64,000 bases of DNA from Opisthorchis felineus (Eukaryota > Platyhelminthes > Trematoda > Opisthorchiida > Opisthorchiidae), in contig SJOL01006495.1 in the NCBI GenBank assembly GCA_004794785.1, positions 182,438-246,437 on the forward strand, given 5' to 3'. The notes beneath the pieces are model-generated. The model was not told the origin of the DNA. It saw nothing but the letters and a program-made list of their open reading frames with translations, and searched no databases. The position numbers and the translations under genes are program-made. Below are positions 14,001 through 24,100 of this stretch, in pieces (within the stretch, counting starts at the first letter, position 1; each line of letters opens with the position of its first letter).

Positions 14001-15185
14001 ATTGGTGCGGATAGTGGCTATGGGAAAGTACACCTTTCTAAGAACGTTGTCGCTTTTGGCTGGAGGTTATGCTACATGCGGCCAATGAAGCAAACTTACG
14101 TGATTGTTATTTTGTTCCACTTCACACCATGTTCAACTTAGAGAAGATCAGCTTGTTAAAGAAAACGAAAGCGGAACAAAACATGGGAAACATGGTCTGC
14201 TGCAAACAATGTGCGGTTAGAAGTGACCGCAGCTGTTCGTACTTGGGTGGTCAATTTTACCAGTGCTGAACACCATACCTCAATTAGTTGTACAGCCTTA
14301 GAGTGTTGAGCCCTGGCGATTCTCTGTCAATTAGCCAGAAAACGAGCTGAACGATCTCTCTGGAACACAGCTAAGACCTTACAATACATGCGACTTTGTA
14401 AAGCCGATAAAAACACGTTGAGTGGTTTACAGAAGTGTCCTAATGGTAGGGAGACAAATACCTACAACGCGCCAATAAGCAAAGAATGAAAGTCGCGAGG
14501 ACAGGCGGAACACAACTGACCGAGAAACAGATGTTCTAAATCTGTTTAAACAGGGTTACAGGCTTGATTCCATTAACACAGACTTGAACAAATTGGCGAC
14601 AAAATGGCATCACGATTAACGCTGCGGCATTTTACATAATTAGGCTTTTAAAACTTAGTCATCAGCAGTCAGAAAAGAGATGCACACTAGGTAAAGTAAT
14701 CCTCCGTAACTTACCTTTTAAATGACTGATCACAAAACTAACAGGAAAGTCCCAGGAATCAGCAGTTCGGAAAAGCAAATGCACTAATGCTTTGAGAAGT
14801 TGTTTTAAAAGCATAGATATTTTCCCGGCTCCTTCACTTTTCGAGTCACGAAGTTCCACAATAGATGTTAACAATCGCTCGCGAATCATAAAGAATTTCT
14901 CTGTAGGTGGGACTGACTAAAACATCAGAGGTCAACTCGAAGGCGGCAACGTACAGCTGAATTTAAGGTCGTATGCAAAAGCATAGCGCCGAAAAAACGT
15001 GCGGAAAATGGCAGACTGCAGTCAAGCAGGGAAATGCTTATCTCCCAAATTTCAGAAGAATGCTGAATGGCATCAATGAACTGGCAACAGGCAGTGTGAT
15101 TGGTCCCAGTAAAATACTCTTGAATCAACGTTTGCAATTTCTCCGTAGGTTGCTTGTCCGCAGTGAGATACATTATATAAAGTGC
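1808..15185 (-). CDS. Importin-13/transportin-3-like nuclear transport receptor (partial)
   Basis: Beta-karyopherin of the IPO13/TNPO3 group, which binds RanGTP and carries cargo across the nuclear pore. Ten exons on the minus strand follow the order of the human proteins from near the N-terminus to about the middle (listed separately). Hallmarks are the N-terminal HEAT helices ending in ARFFGAMLLHTTL (compare QYFGASALHIKI), the LDFHIQKLAGLQPLVMQLVEA helix, the LFDMFLFPLSLAGNYPLEES segment (compare NMIMFCTGIPGHYPVNET), and FFYHWQSEQREQWYRLR (compare EEYGFWSSDEKEQFRIYR). About 740 residues are visible where the family has about 920-960. The first exon with the start codon was not found, a short exon may be missing between 2035 and 4668, and the C-terminal third must lie left of the window or be unrecognised. 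Phase agreement at most joins argues for a working gene. Importin-13 rather than transportin-3 is a preference, not proven. Confidence 0.85.
2340..2465 (-). repeat. Dispersed 'GATGATGTC..GACGAAAC' module
   Basis: On the minus strand it reads CTGATGATGTCTCCTCGTAT followed by GGTGACGAAACGTTTGC. Related modules with the same GATGATGTC...GAAAC spacing lie at 18757-18815 and 18995-19035 on the plus strand. The family is not identified. Confidence 0.5.
2630..4285 (+). mobile_element. LINE-a, internally deleted copy
   Basis: A plus-strand non-LTR retrotransposon relic inside an importin intron. 2630-3110 is 5'-UTR-like (shared with 55.9-56.2 kb). 3180-3460 is the linker before the RT (AGLIRSIGPRKPPVGG, FEQRFSWPP, SEVSEYVSLLQRHRSP). 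At about 3470 it jumps to the RT thumb (LSIQVEALEFVENFEHLDSC, then ISSDGSVSDEARTRI), so the whole RT palm is missing, and the endonuclease too. The 3' part at 3900-4285 matches the LINE-a C-terminus and 3' UTR. In-frame stops occur. Confidence 0.75.
4669..5049 (-). CDS. Importin-13-like exon (longest)
   Basis: 381 bp, 127 codons, phase 0. It reads ELEAIIFVFNSISDQVVHEV and ends SSSLKTIQSFIQ. Acceptor is ACTTCCTCAG, donor GTGAGT. It aligns with TEALLYGFQSIAETI...STLKKICREC of importin-13. Confidence 0.9.
5095..5174. repeat. Perfect 40-bp tandem duplication (2 units)
   Basis: Unit 5095-5134 (starts CAATTTCCTACAAAATGATC) is repeated base for base at 5135-5174, followed by CAAT. It lies in an importin intron just upstream of the 381-bp exon. 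Confidence 0.95.
5583..5792 (-). CDS. Importin-13-like exon
   Basis: 210 bp, 70 codons, phase 0. It reads CRFTPDLEAFFYHWQSEQRE, then QWYRLRSELADTFLAAY, ending EEAFSDWQ. It aligns with DEEYGFWSSDEKEQFRIYRVDISDTL. Acceptor is TCATATTAG; the donor GTTGGG is weak but phase-correct. Confidence 0.92.
6310..7890 (-). mobile_element. LINE-b, internally deleted copy
   Basis: Minus-strand non-LTR element in the importin intron between 5792 and 8222. The linker at 7890-7460 includes RALYQLIRSTGPRKATVSEK and RRLEGWAE. Around 7260 the early RT joins straight to IEYTNDIALLGSDV, losing the palm. The thumb and C-terminal domain at 6961-6353 read LHHLWRRRDIRLSVKGRV, FHHRCLRSLPE, RCLAHVLRFPVDRLPRRV. Several frameshifts are present. 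Confidence 0.82.
8222..8536 (-). CDS. Importin-13-like exon
   Basis: 315 bp, 105 codons, phase 0. It reads FSDSVIRSAVFRSVFNPFQM, contains HTLFDMFLFPLSLAGNYPLE and IWFNVVDAL, and ends AAFSK. Acceptor is TTAATTCAG, donor GTATTA. The NYPLEES..IWF stretch matches HYPVNET..FWY of the family. Confidence 0.92.
8556..10140. other. Intron, no gene seen
   Basis: Intron of the importin-like gene. Holds a short CA/TA simple repeat near 9628-9660. Nothing else recognised. Confidence 0.5.
9628..9661. repeat. CA/TA microsatellite
   Basis: Imperfect run of TACACATACA passing into TATATATATA. Confidence 0.85.
10152..10341 (-). CDS. Importin-13-like exon
   Basis: 190 bp. It completes a Ser and reads GRDTTQLLDFHIQKLAGLQ, ending LLLLTLTEKQ. 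Acceptor is TTTCCTTAG, donor GTAAGT. It aligns with RYVNTLLKLIPLVLGLQ...ALGENHSRALLDQ. Confidence 0.9.
10345..11280. other. Intron, no gene seen
   Basis: The 84-codon plus-strand open frame at 10492-10746 has no recognised homology. Otherwise plain intron sequence. Confidence 0.5.
11284..11498 (-). CDS. Importin-13-like exon
   Basis: 215 bp, 71 codons plus two bases. It reads ELMASKTNEAILASVFRCCS through LINLFEEGDFGL, aligning with VLKCFSSWVQLE...EAIVNAISQ. Acceptor is CTGTCATAG, donor GTACGT. Confidence 0.9.
11709..12115 (-). mobile_element. LINE-a, 5'-truncated 3' fragment
   Basis: Contains the C-terminal 'WGPRD'-region and 3' UTR of LINE-a in minus orientation. It ends at 11709 with CATCATCAT on the plus strand, which is the (GAT)n tail. 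The flanking motif GATACTGATGCTTCACTACC is also seen in other copies at 27.85, 49.67 and 52.9 kb. Confidence 0.72.
12120..13185. other. Intron, no gene seen
   Basis: Intron of the importin-like gene with no recognised feature. Confidence 0.45.
13189..13373 (-). CDS. Importin-13-like exon
   Basis: 185 bp. It reads SEFKVTQLPVDSAATDANN through PLVFQIFQ. The acceptor TTTTGTCTAG is very strong and the donor is GTATGT. It matches EEFQTSRLPQY...LLEQLLQQ of importin-13. Confidence 0.82.
13567..13647 (-). CDS. Importin-13-like exon (borders uncertain)
   Basis: About 81 bp reading RGQRFRENLWILIALRLTEV then IRIDGD, aligning with CLALLELLTVLPEEF. The acceptor CCGAAG fits the previous phase. The only phase-compatible ends are a GC donor (GCAATT) at this border, or a weak GTTACA further on that would lengthen the exon by about 16 codons. 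Confidence 0.6.
13650..14714. other. Intron, no firm exon seen
   Basis: The minus-strand frame at 13913-13722 (LQTLIAGLNETSRFRSVAF) was considered as an extra exon, but no phase-compatible donor exists. Nothing else recognised. Confidence 0.4.
14715..14898 (-). CDS. Importin-13-like exon
   Basis: 184 bp, 61 codons plus one base. It reads KFFMIRERLLTSIVELRDSK through SWDFPVSFVISHLK, aligning with LKAQLFTQI...DAWPCAVADMV. The acceptor is TACAGAG, set by reading frame; the donor is GTAAGT. Confidence 0.85.
14955..15185 (-). CDS. Importin-13-like, first visible exon
   Basis: 231 bp, 77 codons. It reads ALYIMYLTADKQPTEKLQTL and ends FGAMLLHTTLNSA. Acceptor is CTTCCGCAG, donor GTACGT. AL..MYLTAD aligns with KALHQLYYD near the N-terminus of importin-13, so a short upstream exon should carry the start. 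Alternatively the internal ATG at codon 5 is the start. Confidence 0.85.
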
Positions 15186-15189
15186 CTGC

Positions 15190-18000
15190 GGAAGTGGGAC
15201 TGTGAAACAACAATGACCACTTATGAAGTGACGTTGTTGATCGGGATGTCTGTCCAACACAAGCAAGATAAAAGATTGGAGTCACACATTGATATTACAC
15301 GACTCCGTATATAACAAGGGAAACGAAGAATAGATGGTGCGGTAATGAAGACATCAAATTGCAATCTGCGATATCGGTTGTAAAACCGATCAGTTCTCAA
15401 GAATGGCGTTCTAGTCATCATCGAACTCCACCTAGTGTAGCCAGTGAATTTCTTTGGAAGCATGCTACACTGGTGAACGTATAATACAGCCCACTAACTT
15501 GAACGACAGGCACGTCCGTAGGGTGTCCAAATCATCACTATACGGTCGGTGTACCTCCGTAGCACAATAAGCCATAATGCGTAGTTTCAATGTAGCCTCT
15601 CAGAATGGCCGATTGATACAGGTTCGAAACAAACTTTTGGGCCCTAGCATGGATTTTGAAACATGTTCCGAGGGCTGTTCCTAAATGCTTTGGGTTAATG
15701 TATTAATCCCACGCTGAGTAGGGCAGATTCCAGGTCAGACTTTTTAGTGAAAACTTGATTAAAAACCTAGTCACCCTCGTTCAACTGCCCCTTTTAAGTA
15801 TCCCCGTCCTCCACTCAGCTATGTACCACATAGAGAGCAACCTCATACCACTTCAGTCATTTCGCGGTTTTATCTACTAAGCCGCCACATCAGTTGCAAA
15901 CAGCAAGTTAACACGCGTTACTGCTGCCATCCACAAGCATGACTTTCGAGTCCTCAGCTGTCAATTCAATGACAATCTTTGTGGATCCCAATTTCAGTCA
16001 GCCATTTATACGGATGTAATCACACGCACCTATCATTTGTGTGCGCAATTCCAACTACGTCCCATTGTGATTTTTCCGATTTGTGACGTGATAACTCTCA
16101 AGGAAATTGCTCAAAATGTGCTACATTGAGGATTTTACTCTTCAGGCGTTGCCGGTAACTGTAAAATTCAGAAATAGGTAAGCACCCCCCCTCCTAAAAA
16201 AGTGCACCCGGGAGAAAGGGCGTTTTGGACTCTTCGGAGGAATCTCATTCCAAATCAGGGCTAAAGACGGACGTCATTGTGGCCTTTCTAGAAAGGTTCC
16301 TCTTGGATGGATCAGAGTCCTCAAGCCTATCGCAGGTTACTGGTTAGGAAAAGGAAAGGATCCAGAGGGTATACTGGAGTATGCATATCATCAGGTCCAC
16401 CAACTCAAATACAAGTGTAAAATGGGCACAACATCAACGCATCTCAAACTATTCCCGGTTATATACCAGCTAGCACAACCGTCCTGTTTGTTGAAGCTCG
16501 TGTGCGAGTCCGGGGCCTGGGACATATCTAGCACGGGCTCGAAGCTTAACATTAATGACAAAGATTTTTTGCAGCAGTACGCTCCAAACGAGTGGTTCCT
16601 TTCTACTTAGTGAAACGTTTTGCAATGCCTCCCACTTCTGAAAACCATGAATTCAGACCTAGTATCAGTTACCCAGAGTAAGGCACAACTGTTGAGTACC
16701 GACCTGGCTAAAATTATGCCCCCATCTAATGTTCGCTTTCGCTAGCATGTCCGCAATACCTAAGAAACAAACTACGGGGTGCGCACACCCAAACCTCCGT
16801 CAACCAAAGACAAAAGAGACCCAGCAATGTTATGAGGCTTCGGCCAATTCACCAGTTAATTGATGCGAGAGAGACAAAGATACAACCCCATCCTATATGG
16901 TGCTCAAACCTAACCGAGGCGCTCCTGATAGGCGTGCTGTCTCCATTGAACAGGTTCCAGTGATTATCCACTAACAATGAATTTGGCTGTTCCCTACCCG
17001 AATTTGTCTTAATTAGAAATTAGAGATGAATGAGATCAACGAGGGGTTTCAACTTAAAAGGGTGACCAAAGTGATTATTCTGTCCGCACTGGTCTAAACC
17101 TTTCATAAGAAAGAAGGCCTACATAAGTTTGTGCACATCTGGCCGGCGACTGCTGCTGCGGTCATCCGCTCTCAGAAGATGGTCGCTTTAAAGTAAATGG
17201 AGTGATACTGCATCATCCGATGTTGTCATTCAGAAAGCAAATCGGTCAGGTAGCCAATTCACCGATTATACCTCAGAGTTCATAAACATCAGTCAAGTTG
17301 CCGGCAGTTAAACGGCTCCAGCATTTTTCAGTCAGTCCCCCATTCCTAAATTTCCGGTCGTGTTAGTCTACAACGATCAGCGAGCGAGGTAGGAACCCAC
17401 TTGAATCCCGGTTTTCCTCCAGTTTGGACTGATGTGCGGATATGAAAAAAACGTTTTTAGGAAATTTTTGGATTTGTCAGTACGGAGATCTGTATTTCGG
17501 TAGAAGACCTGGTTGAAGTTATCTGTGAAGTTCTCTGCGATGTGCTGGCTAGTTTGTGTTAGCGAAGCGAAAGTTTAGTCAAATTTCAGGTGTGCTAACA
17601 TCTCGGTTATCGTAAGAATGAGGTCCATGGTACATTTGGTATGAAAATAGGGAGATAAATCAGAAGCGATAATGGCGTTTTAAAACAACTTGTATTTTCA
17701 AAAAGGCACAATGCAACAACCGGTTCGGATGAAGCCACACAGAGAGGAATTGGAAAATCCGATAGCAGTACAAAACAGGTAGACAACACGGTTAAAATTA
17801 ACGGTAATCAGGCTAATTAAGCCATTGCCAAATAATAAAAATGAACAAAACCAACGTGCGGCTAGTGCTAAAGCACCGAATAGAAAAATTGCAAGATGAT
17901 TTACCCATCTGACTGGCAATCACAGAAGAGTGGAGAATAATCGCGAACACATTACATTGGAACAGATTGTGTATCTTGTTAGAGTGTGGCACCAGACTGC
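15190..18000. other. Intergenic region between GMPPB and the importin-like gene
   Basis: About 2.8 kb that must hold the GMPPB 3' UTR and probably the promoter and first exon of the importin-like gene. I could not place either. A 62-codon plus-strand frame at 16422-16610 is unassigned. Confidence 0.45.
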
Positions 18001-18132
18001 TCACATAATAATTTGCGGCTCTACAACCGACTGAAGGATACTCTTATGCGGGAGCACCCGAGCGCCGTTAACAAACAACTCGTCAGAGACCATTACATCC
18101 TCACCGAGGACAGATACATTTTCCATTCGAAC
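18001..18132 (-). CDS. GMPPB: GMPPB exon 9 (last, stop codon)
   Basis: 132 bp including TGA at 18003-18001. It reads [32 protein letters not shown], and ends VVEPQIIM, which is the standard C-terminus of GMPPB. Acceptor is AATCACAG. Confidence 0.97.
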   Translation of the reverse strand, partial: VRMENVSVLGEDVMVSDELFVNGARVLPHKSILQSVVEPQIIM

Positions 18133-21100
18133 CTGTGATTTATGGGAAGATAAACATTCACTTAAGTAATAAGGATGCAGGACACAGTTACTTTGAAAAA
18201 AATATCCATGCGAAGTTTAGACTGTATGGTGAAGAGAACCGCTACGAGGAATTAGCACCGTGCTTATCATAACTGGCATTAACACCAGAGAACACCGGTG
18301 CTTCACGGTCGAACAGTTTATTTGAATAAACCACTACAATGGAGGAAAAAAGGAGACAGGGAGTGGAACCAAGGGCTAGCCTACCACACAAAACGCCTCA
18401 GACGTCTAAACTTCAAACTCTCAGTCAGAAATCCGAACAGAAAATAACAGGACGGGTGTCATTGACGTCGATAAATAGATATATCTTTCAATGTCCCAAG
18501 CCAAGCACACGAAAACCACGTGGGTCCAATCCTGGAAGACGAACAACACCAGCAACACCCAGAATCTAACGCAAACAATGTTGATAGACTAGGTAGGCAT
18601 ATTGAAGAGAGCGTTAGTAGATTAGAGTATATGGCCGTCAGTTTGTTCGCTAAGCTGGACAACCTAAGTGCCAACGTTTCATCACCAGTAGAGGTGAAAT
18701 TATCAGCGCGTTGTACACAATCACTGACTCATCGCTACGGTCTGCTCCACTCCCTAACAATACACTGATGATGTCACCTCGATTGGTGATGAAACTTTTG
18801 TCGCTCAGAGAACAAACCAACGACCACACAGACAGACATTCAGAAGGCTGCGGTAAAGTGCAACTGCAACCTGTTGGCAGACGAAGCTGGGGAGATGCTT
18901 GTCAGAATATTAGCTGAGCTTGATAATTGTCTTGAGTGTTTCATCACTAATCGAAGTAAGTTTACCAATGTGTACCGACAAACCACGATCCACTGATGAT
19001 GTCAGTTTGATGGGTCACAAAACGGTTACAACATGATTGCCAAGTTTAGCGGACAATTCGACTATCAACACAAGGTAACTGGATACAGGAGCAGTCCCCT
19101 AAATTAGCGAGTGAACCAACTTGCAATTTTAGTGAAATCACGATAGTGACCCCTTTCAATTGATTAAACCATCGGGAAAATCCTCGGGACCATTGACAAG
19201 TAATCTCTGAAGGTTTCACGTAAAGCACCAGTTAGCAAGATCCTAGTTACCAATGGCGGGTACACGTTCGCATCCCATCAGCTGCTTTTAGCTGCCACAT
19301 TGGTTACATGCTTTTAATCTACTTCTTGATGTTTGCGCTTTTTTATTCCAACCGTTTAGGGAATAAGCTACTGTGCTAAACCAAGGCCTGGTCACGAGAT
19401 ATTCACTCGACCAAGAGTAGAAAGGACACCCATAAAACGAAAGGATCGTTATAACGGACCACCTGACTGTTTCTTACCAAAACTGCGTAAGCTATCTTGC
19501 AAGTCACACGGAAGTGACGTGAGAGGCGAAGGTTAGTTTGTATGCCAGCCATGAAACAAACGCCTACAATGTGAGCCTAATTCATTCTAAAATAAATACC
19601 AGTTATTTCAAGCTAAATGGTACATAAATTACTGACACCACCATACAGTGTCACATAAACAGTGCGCCTTGTGAACGCATACCGAAACAACAAAGCAAGT
19701 ATTGTGATCAATAACGCAAAATCTCAGACGAGTGTCTACATAAGCATAGCCGAGGAGATCAGCTTATCTGAGTTTCCATCCAAAGAACGTCCGACTCGTA
19801 ACTTACACAGTTCATCTCCGTGAGGGACTGTTAGGAGTATTGGGGCTATGATGGCAATCGAAATTCTCTTATGGCTGTCGAAGTGGTAGTGCCACCACTG
19901 ACCTCATGCATGCCAAATAATAATTGTTTCTAAGGATCTCCAAACCTGTGCGATGACATCTCGATGTTTTTGCAGGGGCTTCTTAATCTGTCGATGCGCG
20001 GTGAAATGTTCCAGCTAACCAAAACTTTTCAAACAGCTGTGTCTGAGGCAGACGCTGATGCAGTGAAGTCGTATGATGGTAATCAGTCCGTCGTCAAGGT
20101 CACTGCGAAGCTATGTTAATAGGCAAACTAGAATAATGGGTGCCAATGAAGACAGTAGTACGAAAAATACGTATTTCAATATTACAATCTAAACAAGTGC
20201 AAACGCCGGGGATACAATAAATGATGCGTTTTCTTGAGCTGCCTAATCTAAGCTTCATTGCGGGCAATTGTATTACCAATTAGGCTTCTCTGTCGAGCAG
20301 ATCAAATAAAGCCAAGGCTAGAGTTCCATACTATAGTGGGGCAACATAACATAACACTAAATAACACTAGCACCAACAAGAATAAGCCAACTTTATTAAT
20401 AACTATCGTTGTAATACTTCACATTGGGAGGCAAAACAGCCATTCCTGTGGCCTCGAGAATGGACTGTAATAGGAACGTAGTTCGTTCCTCAAGACTCTT
20501 CTCCTAGTGGGCTATTGTAAAACCTATCGGCGAATCACTAAAATCTGTTAGCTGAGCTAACCCACTCATTCCACCAAATTTTTCTTGACATCCCTCTTAA
20601 CTTGTACACCTCTCATAGCCGCTGACCGTTGACAGCGAAAACGGTGTTTATCAAACTGGCATTGGAGCGCAGCCTTAGCTATGGGTGGATTCCGAAGAAC
20701 AGGCCATTGTGCTCATTCATGACCTATCTATACTGAAGGCAATCGAACCAGGATTCCGTGAAACCGAACTTCACTTTTGGAAAGCATTCGTGGAAAGTGC
20801 TTAAGTTCCACGAATTAGAGGCGAATTCCGAAAAAAACCACTGGGAAGCATTCTAAGCCACTTTAGTTTCAATTCAACTCAATTCAGCAGCTACAAACCG
20901 TGTACCATAGGCACATTGGTTCCAGCTGCTACAGTTTCCACCACCGGAAAACAGGAGTGTGGGACATACAACCAAGCCTTGGAGGCGAAGGCATGTTCAG
21001 TTGGTTCGGAAATTGGGTAGCTACGCATTGAAGGCGATAGCTTTGATGCATGAGCGCCAGTGACTGCGCGATTGGGCCATTTCTGCCAATGTCATTAACT

Positions 21101-24100
21101 ATTGGTGATTTGAGTCCCGGGGTCCCACCTCAGTTTCACTGTATGAGTAAAGCAGTCTAATGGGATGAGGCTCCAGTAGTGAGGTAGAGATCAGCATAAT
21201 GGAATGAACCACAACTGTTCAGTTTAGGTGCTTACGCTGATTATCCACAGCGTTGAAACAAGGGAATACTGAGGAACCACCACTTGGAAAATCAACAGCA
21301 GACACGTACCCATTGGCCAATGGTGCATCGCCACCCAACTATACAATTGGAAACCCATGAATGTGCACGAATGACGCTGCCTTGTAGGAGCGTGGAGTTC
21401 TGTACGCGTACTCCATCTTCAATCATGCAATCTGGGCCGACAACAACATTCGGACCTAAAACGCAAGACGGGGAGATCGTGGCCCTTGGATGCTGTGAAC
21501 GACAAGGGAGAGAAGTTTTGAGAATTGATTTGAGTTTCGGAAGGGAAATTTTGTATCAGCAGTCGAAGTTATATGCAATTATTGAGAGCAGCAACTTCTC
21601 GAAGGCAATAAACTAGGTAAAAATGAAGTAGACGATACTAACAGAGGAGTGCGCTCTGTTGGGGAGGATTACTGCACTAAAGAAGAGCAGAAAATCCGTA
21701 AAAACCCTGTGAACAGAGACCGCATCGGTATAAAGTGCATCTCAGACCTGTCATGTAATCATACACATAATATTTTCATCACCGACAGCAGAACACCGGT
21801 GGCCAATAGCTGGGTTGAACTATCATGGAGCATGCACGCAATAATTTTGAAGTTTGAATACTGCAAGAGTCACAAGAGTCACACACTACAAGAGTCACAT
21901 TCAACAACATCACAGGTAGTGCCGTCACTGATGCTTCCAGAAAATCAAATCTACCACCACCACCACCACAGGCCTATGACAAGTGAGAATTTGACACTTT
22001 CGGCAAGCTCCATAGCACATGCGAAATCATACAAGTATAAACACACAGGAAGGGGGGCGAGATGGCGAATCTACTGACCGGAAGGTCCGTGGTTCGAACC
22101 CGACCTCTGCCTCTCGACTTCCCCTGTCTTGGCTTGGGCAACCTGGCAGTATCCCAGCCCTTGTGCTTCCTTCTGGTGGCATGACAATTAGGCACCGAAA
22201 TGGTGCTACAGCTGAACGATTTTTTTCTAAACATACAGGTAAAAACGGCTGCCACTTCATAACGGTAGTTTACATACATTCTAACGCCGTTTCAAGAAGC
22301 CGAAGCAAACCGAGCAGCACTGACAGTAGATGAGGATACGTGGAGGGGGTGCTTCATGTACATTAGGAAGGGAAAGTATGATGGATAGGGACCTATCGGT
22401 GATCTGTACCATTTACACTAAGCGATCAACTATTTAAAGCGTGTACTTACAATGAGCACATGACCATGAATATTCGGGCCGTTGGATAGTGCGGATTCAC
22501 CTTTCTGTTTACCAAGATACTTCAAGAACAAATTCGTTCCAAGCAGGAAGTCATGCGGTTGTCCAATATCCATCCAAAACCCTGGAACGAAGGATACCAA
22601 AATGAGAACATTTACGGTTAGAAGTCGGCAGAGGAAAATAAAATTTATTAGAGAACAAAACGGCGTGAATTAGATCTGGCTGGAGTGAGAGACATCATTT
22701 ATTAGGCCGAGGATGCCGTTACACTTCTAGAAACCAAAAATATCACAGCACACGCAGTAACAAACCCACCAGTCAGATTCTTTGAATCTAGTGCACAGTA
22801 AGTCTGAAAAGCAAGTAAGCCAACGATTTGCGAGAAAGACAGCTCACCGTACAAACATGCACATATGAATAACCCGGAGGTTGGCAGAAAGAGATAGGCT
22901 GAACTCCTCAATCTACACTGAGCAGATGCCTAAAAATGTTGACAGGCACATTGGTTCCAGCTGCTACAGTTTGGACCACCGGAAAGTAGAAGAGTGCGGG
23001 GGATACGGCCAAGCCTTGGTCGAAAGCTACCCTGACCTTACCGATTCAAGAAGTAATCTCACCTACAGCCAGTCCATCGGAACTTACACAACTGCACAGA
23101 TAGACAAACTTATCTACCACGTAGATTGGCTCGTCTGCATGCATGAGGTTTGGGTTTGATCCAACCCAGTCTTGCAGCAGCACTTTACACTTGCAGATGT
23201 GAAGCGCATGTCATACCGTGCGGCAGAGTTATTTGCGTTATTTAAAATGGTTCGAATTTTTGGAAGATCTGTACTAAGGAGAGCAATGTCGTCCGCATAC
23301 TCAACGTCTATGAGCGAACGTCCCGGGAGCATTTTGACTCCCGAGGTTTCGGATGCGGGCAGAGTAATTTCAAGCAGCACATGAATAACAAATTTGAAGA
23401 GGAAAGGTGAGAGAGGGCAGCCTTGTCTTACACCACTGGACGTGGTGAACTCAGGCGAAGGCCTGCCGTGTACTCGTACGCGCCCACAAAAGTTCGCATA
23501 CAGTGCCCTCATAAGGGATAGAAATTTGGAAGGAACACCTTTGATCACCAGACACTGCCAAAGTTTCTGACGACCGACAGAATCAAAAGCAGCTTTCAAA
23601 TCCAGAAAACCGACCAACGTGGGACGTCTGAAGGAGTGGCGCTGTTCAAGAATTTGCCTCAAGGTAAAGACATGATCGATGCAACCTCGACCAAGGAGAA
23701 ATCCAGCTTTGTTCTCACGAATCTCTCTCGCGATAATCGACGAACCAGCGCAAAATAATACAGAGAGCACCTTAGACGCGAAGGGTAACAGGCTGATCCC
23801 ACGATGGCTTTCGCATGACGTTCTTGCGCTCTTTTTGAGGACTGGGATGACCGTCGAGGAGCACCATTCGGCTAGTATTCTGTTTTCGTTCCAAATCTTG
23901 GGCAGTATGGTTGTCAGAATGTTCGCCAGGACCTCGCCACCTTTGAAGAGCGCGGGGTGTATACCATCCGCGCCAGGTGCCTTGTCTCGCTTCAGGATTG
24001 ATTTCTCATGCTGGATTTCGGTTGCTCATGGTGGGTTGGTGTCGACGTTTCATTCAGGCCCGCTAGTTTCTTCCACCGGTTGTGTTGAAGGAGACCTGCT

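Noticed and set aside
21950..21975. His-tract-like CACCACCAC run
   Set aside because: Short simple repeat in an intron with no supported reading frame.
22088..22104. B box GGTTCGAACCC as a true tRNA gene
   Set aside because: No acceptor stem or full cloverleaf; the same head recurs in a dispersed SINE.
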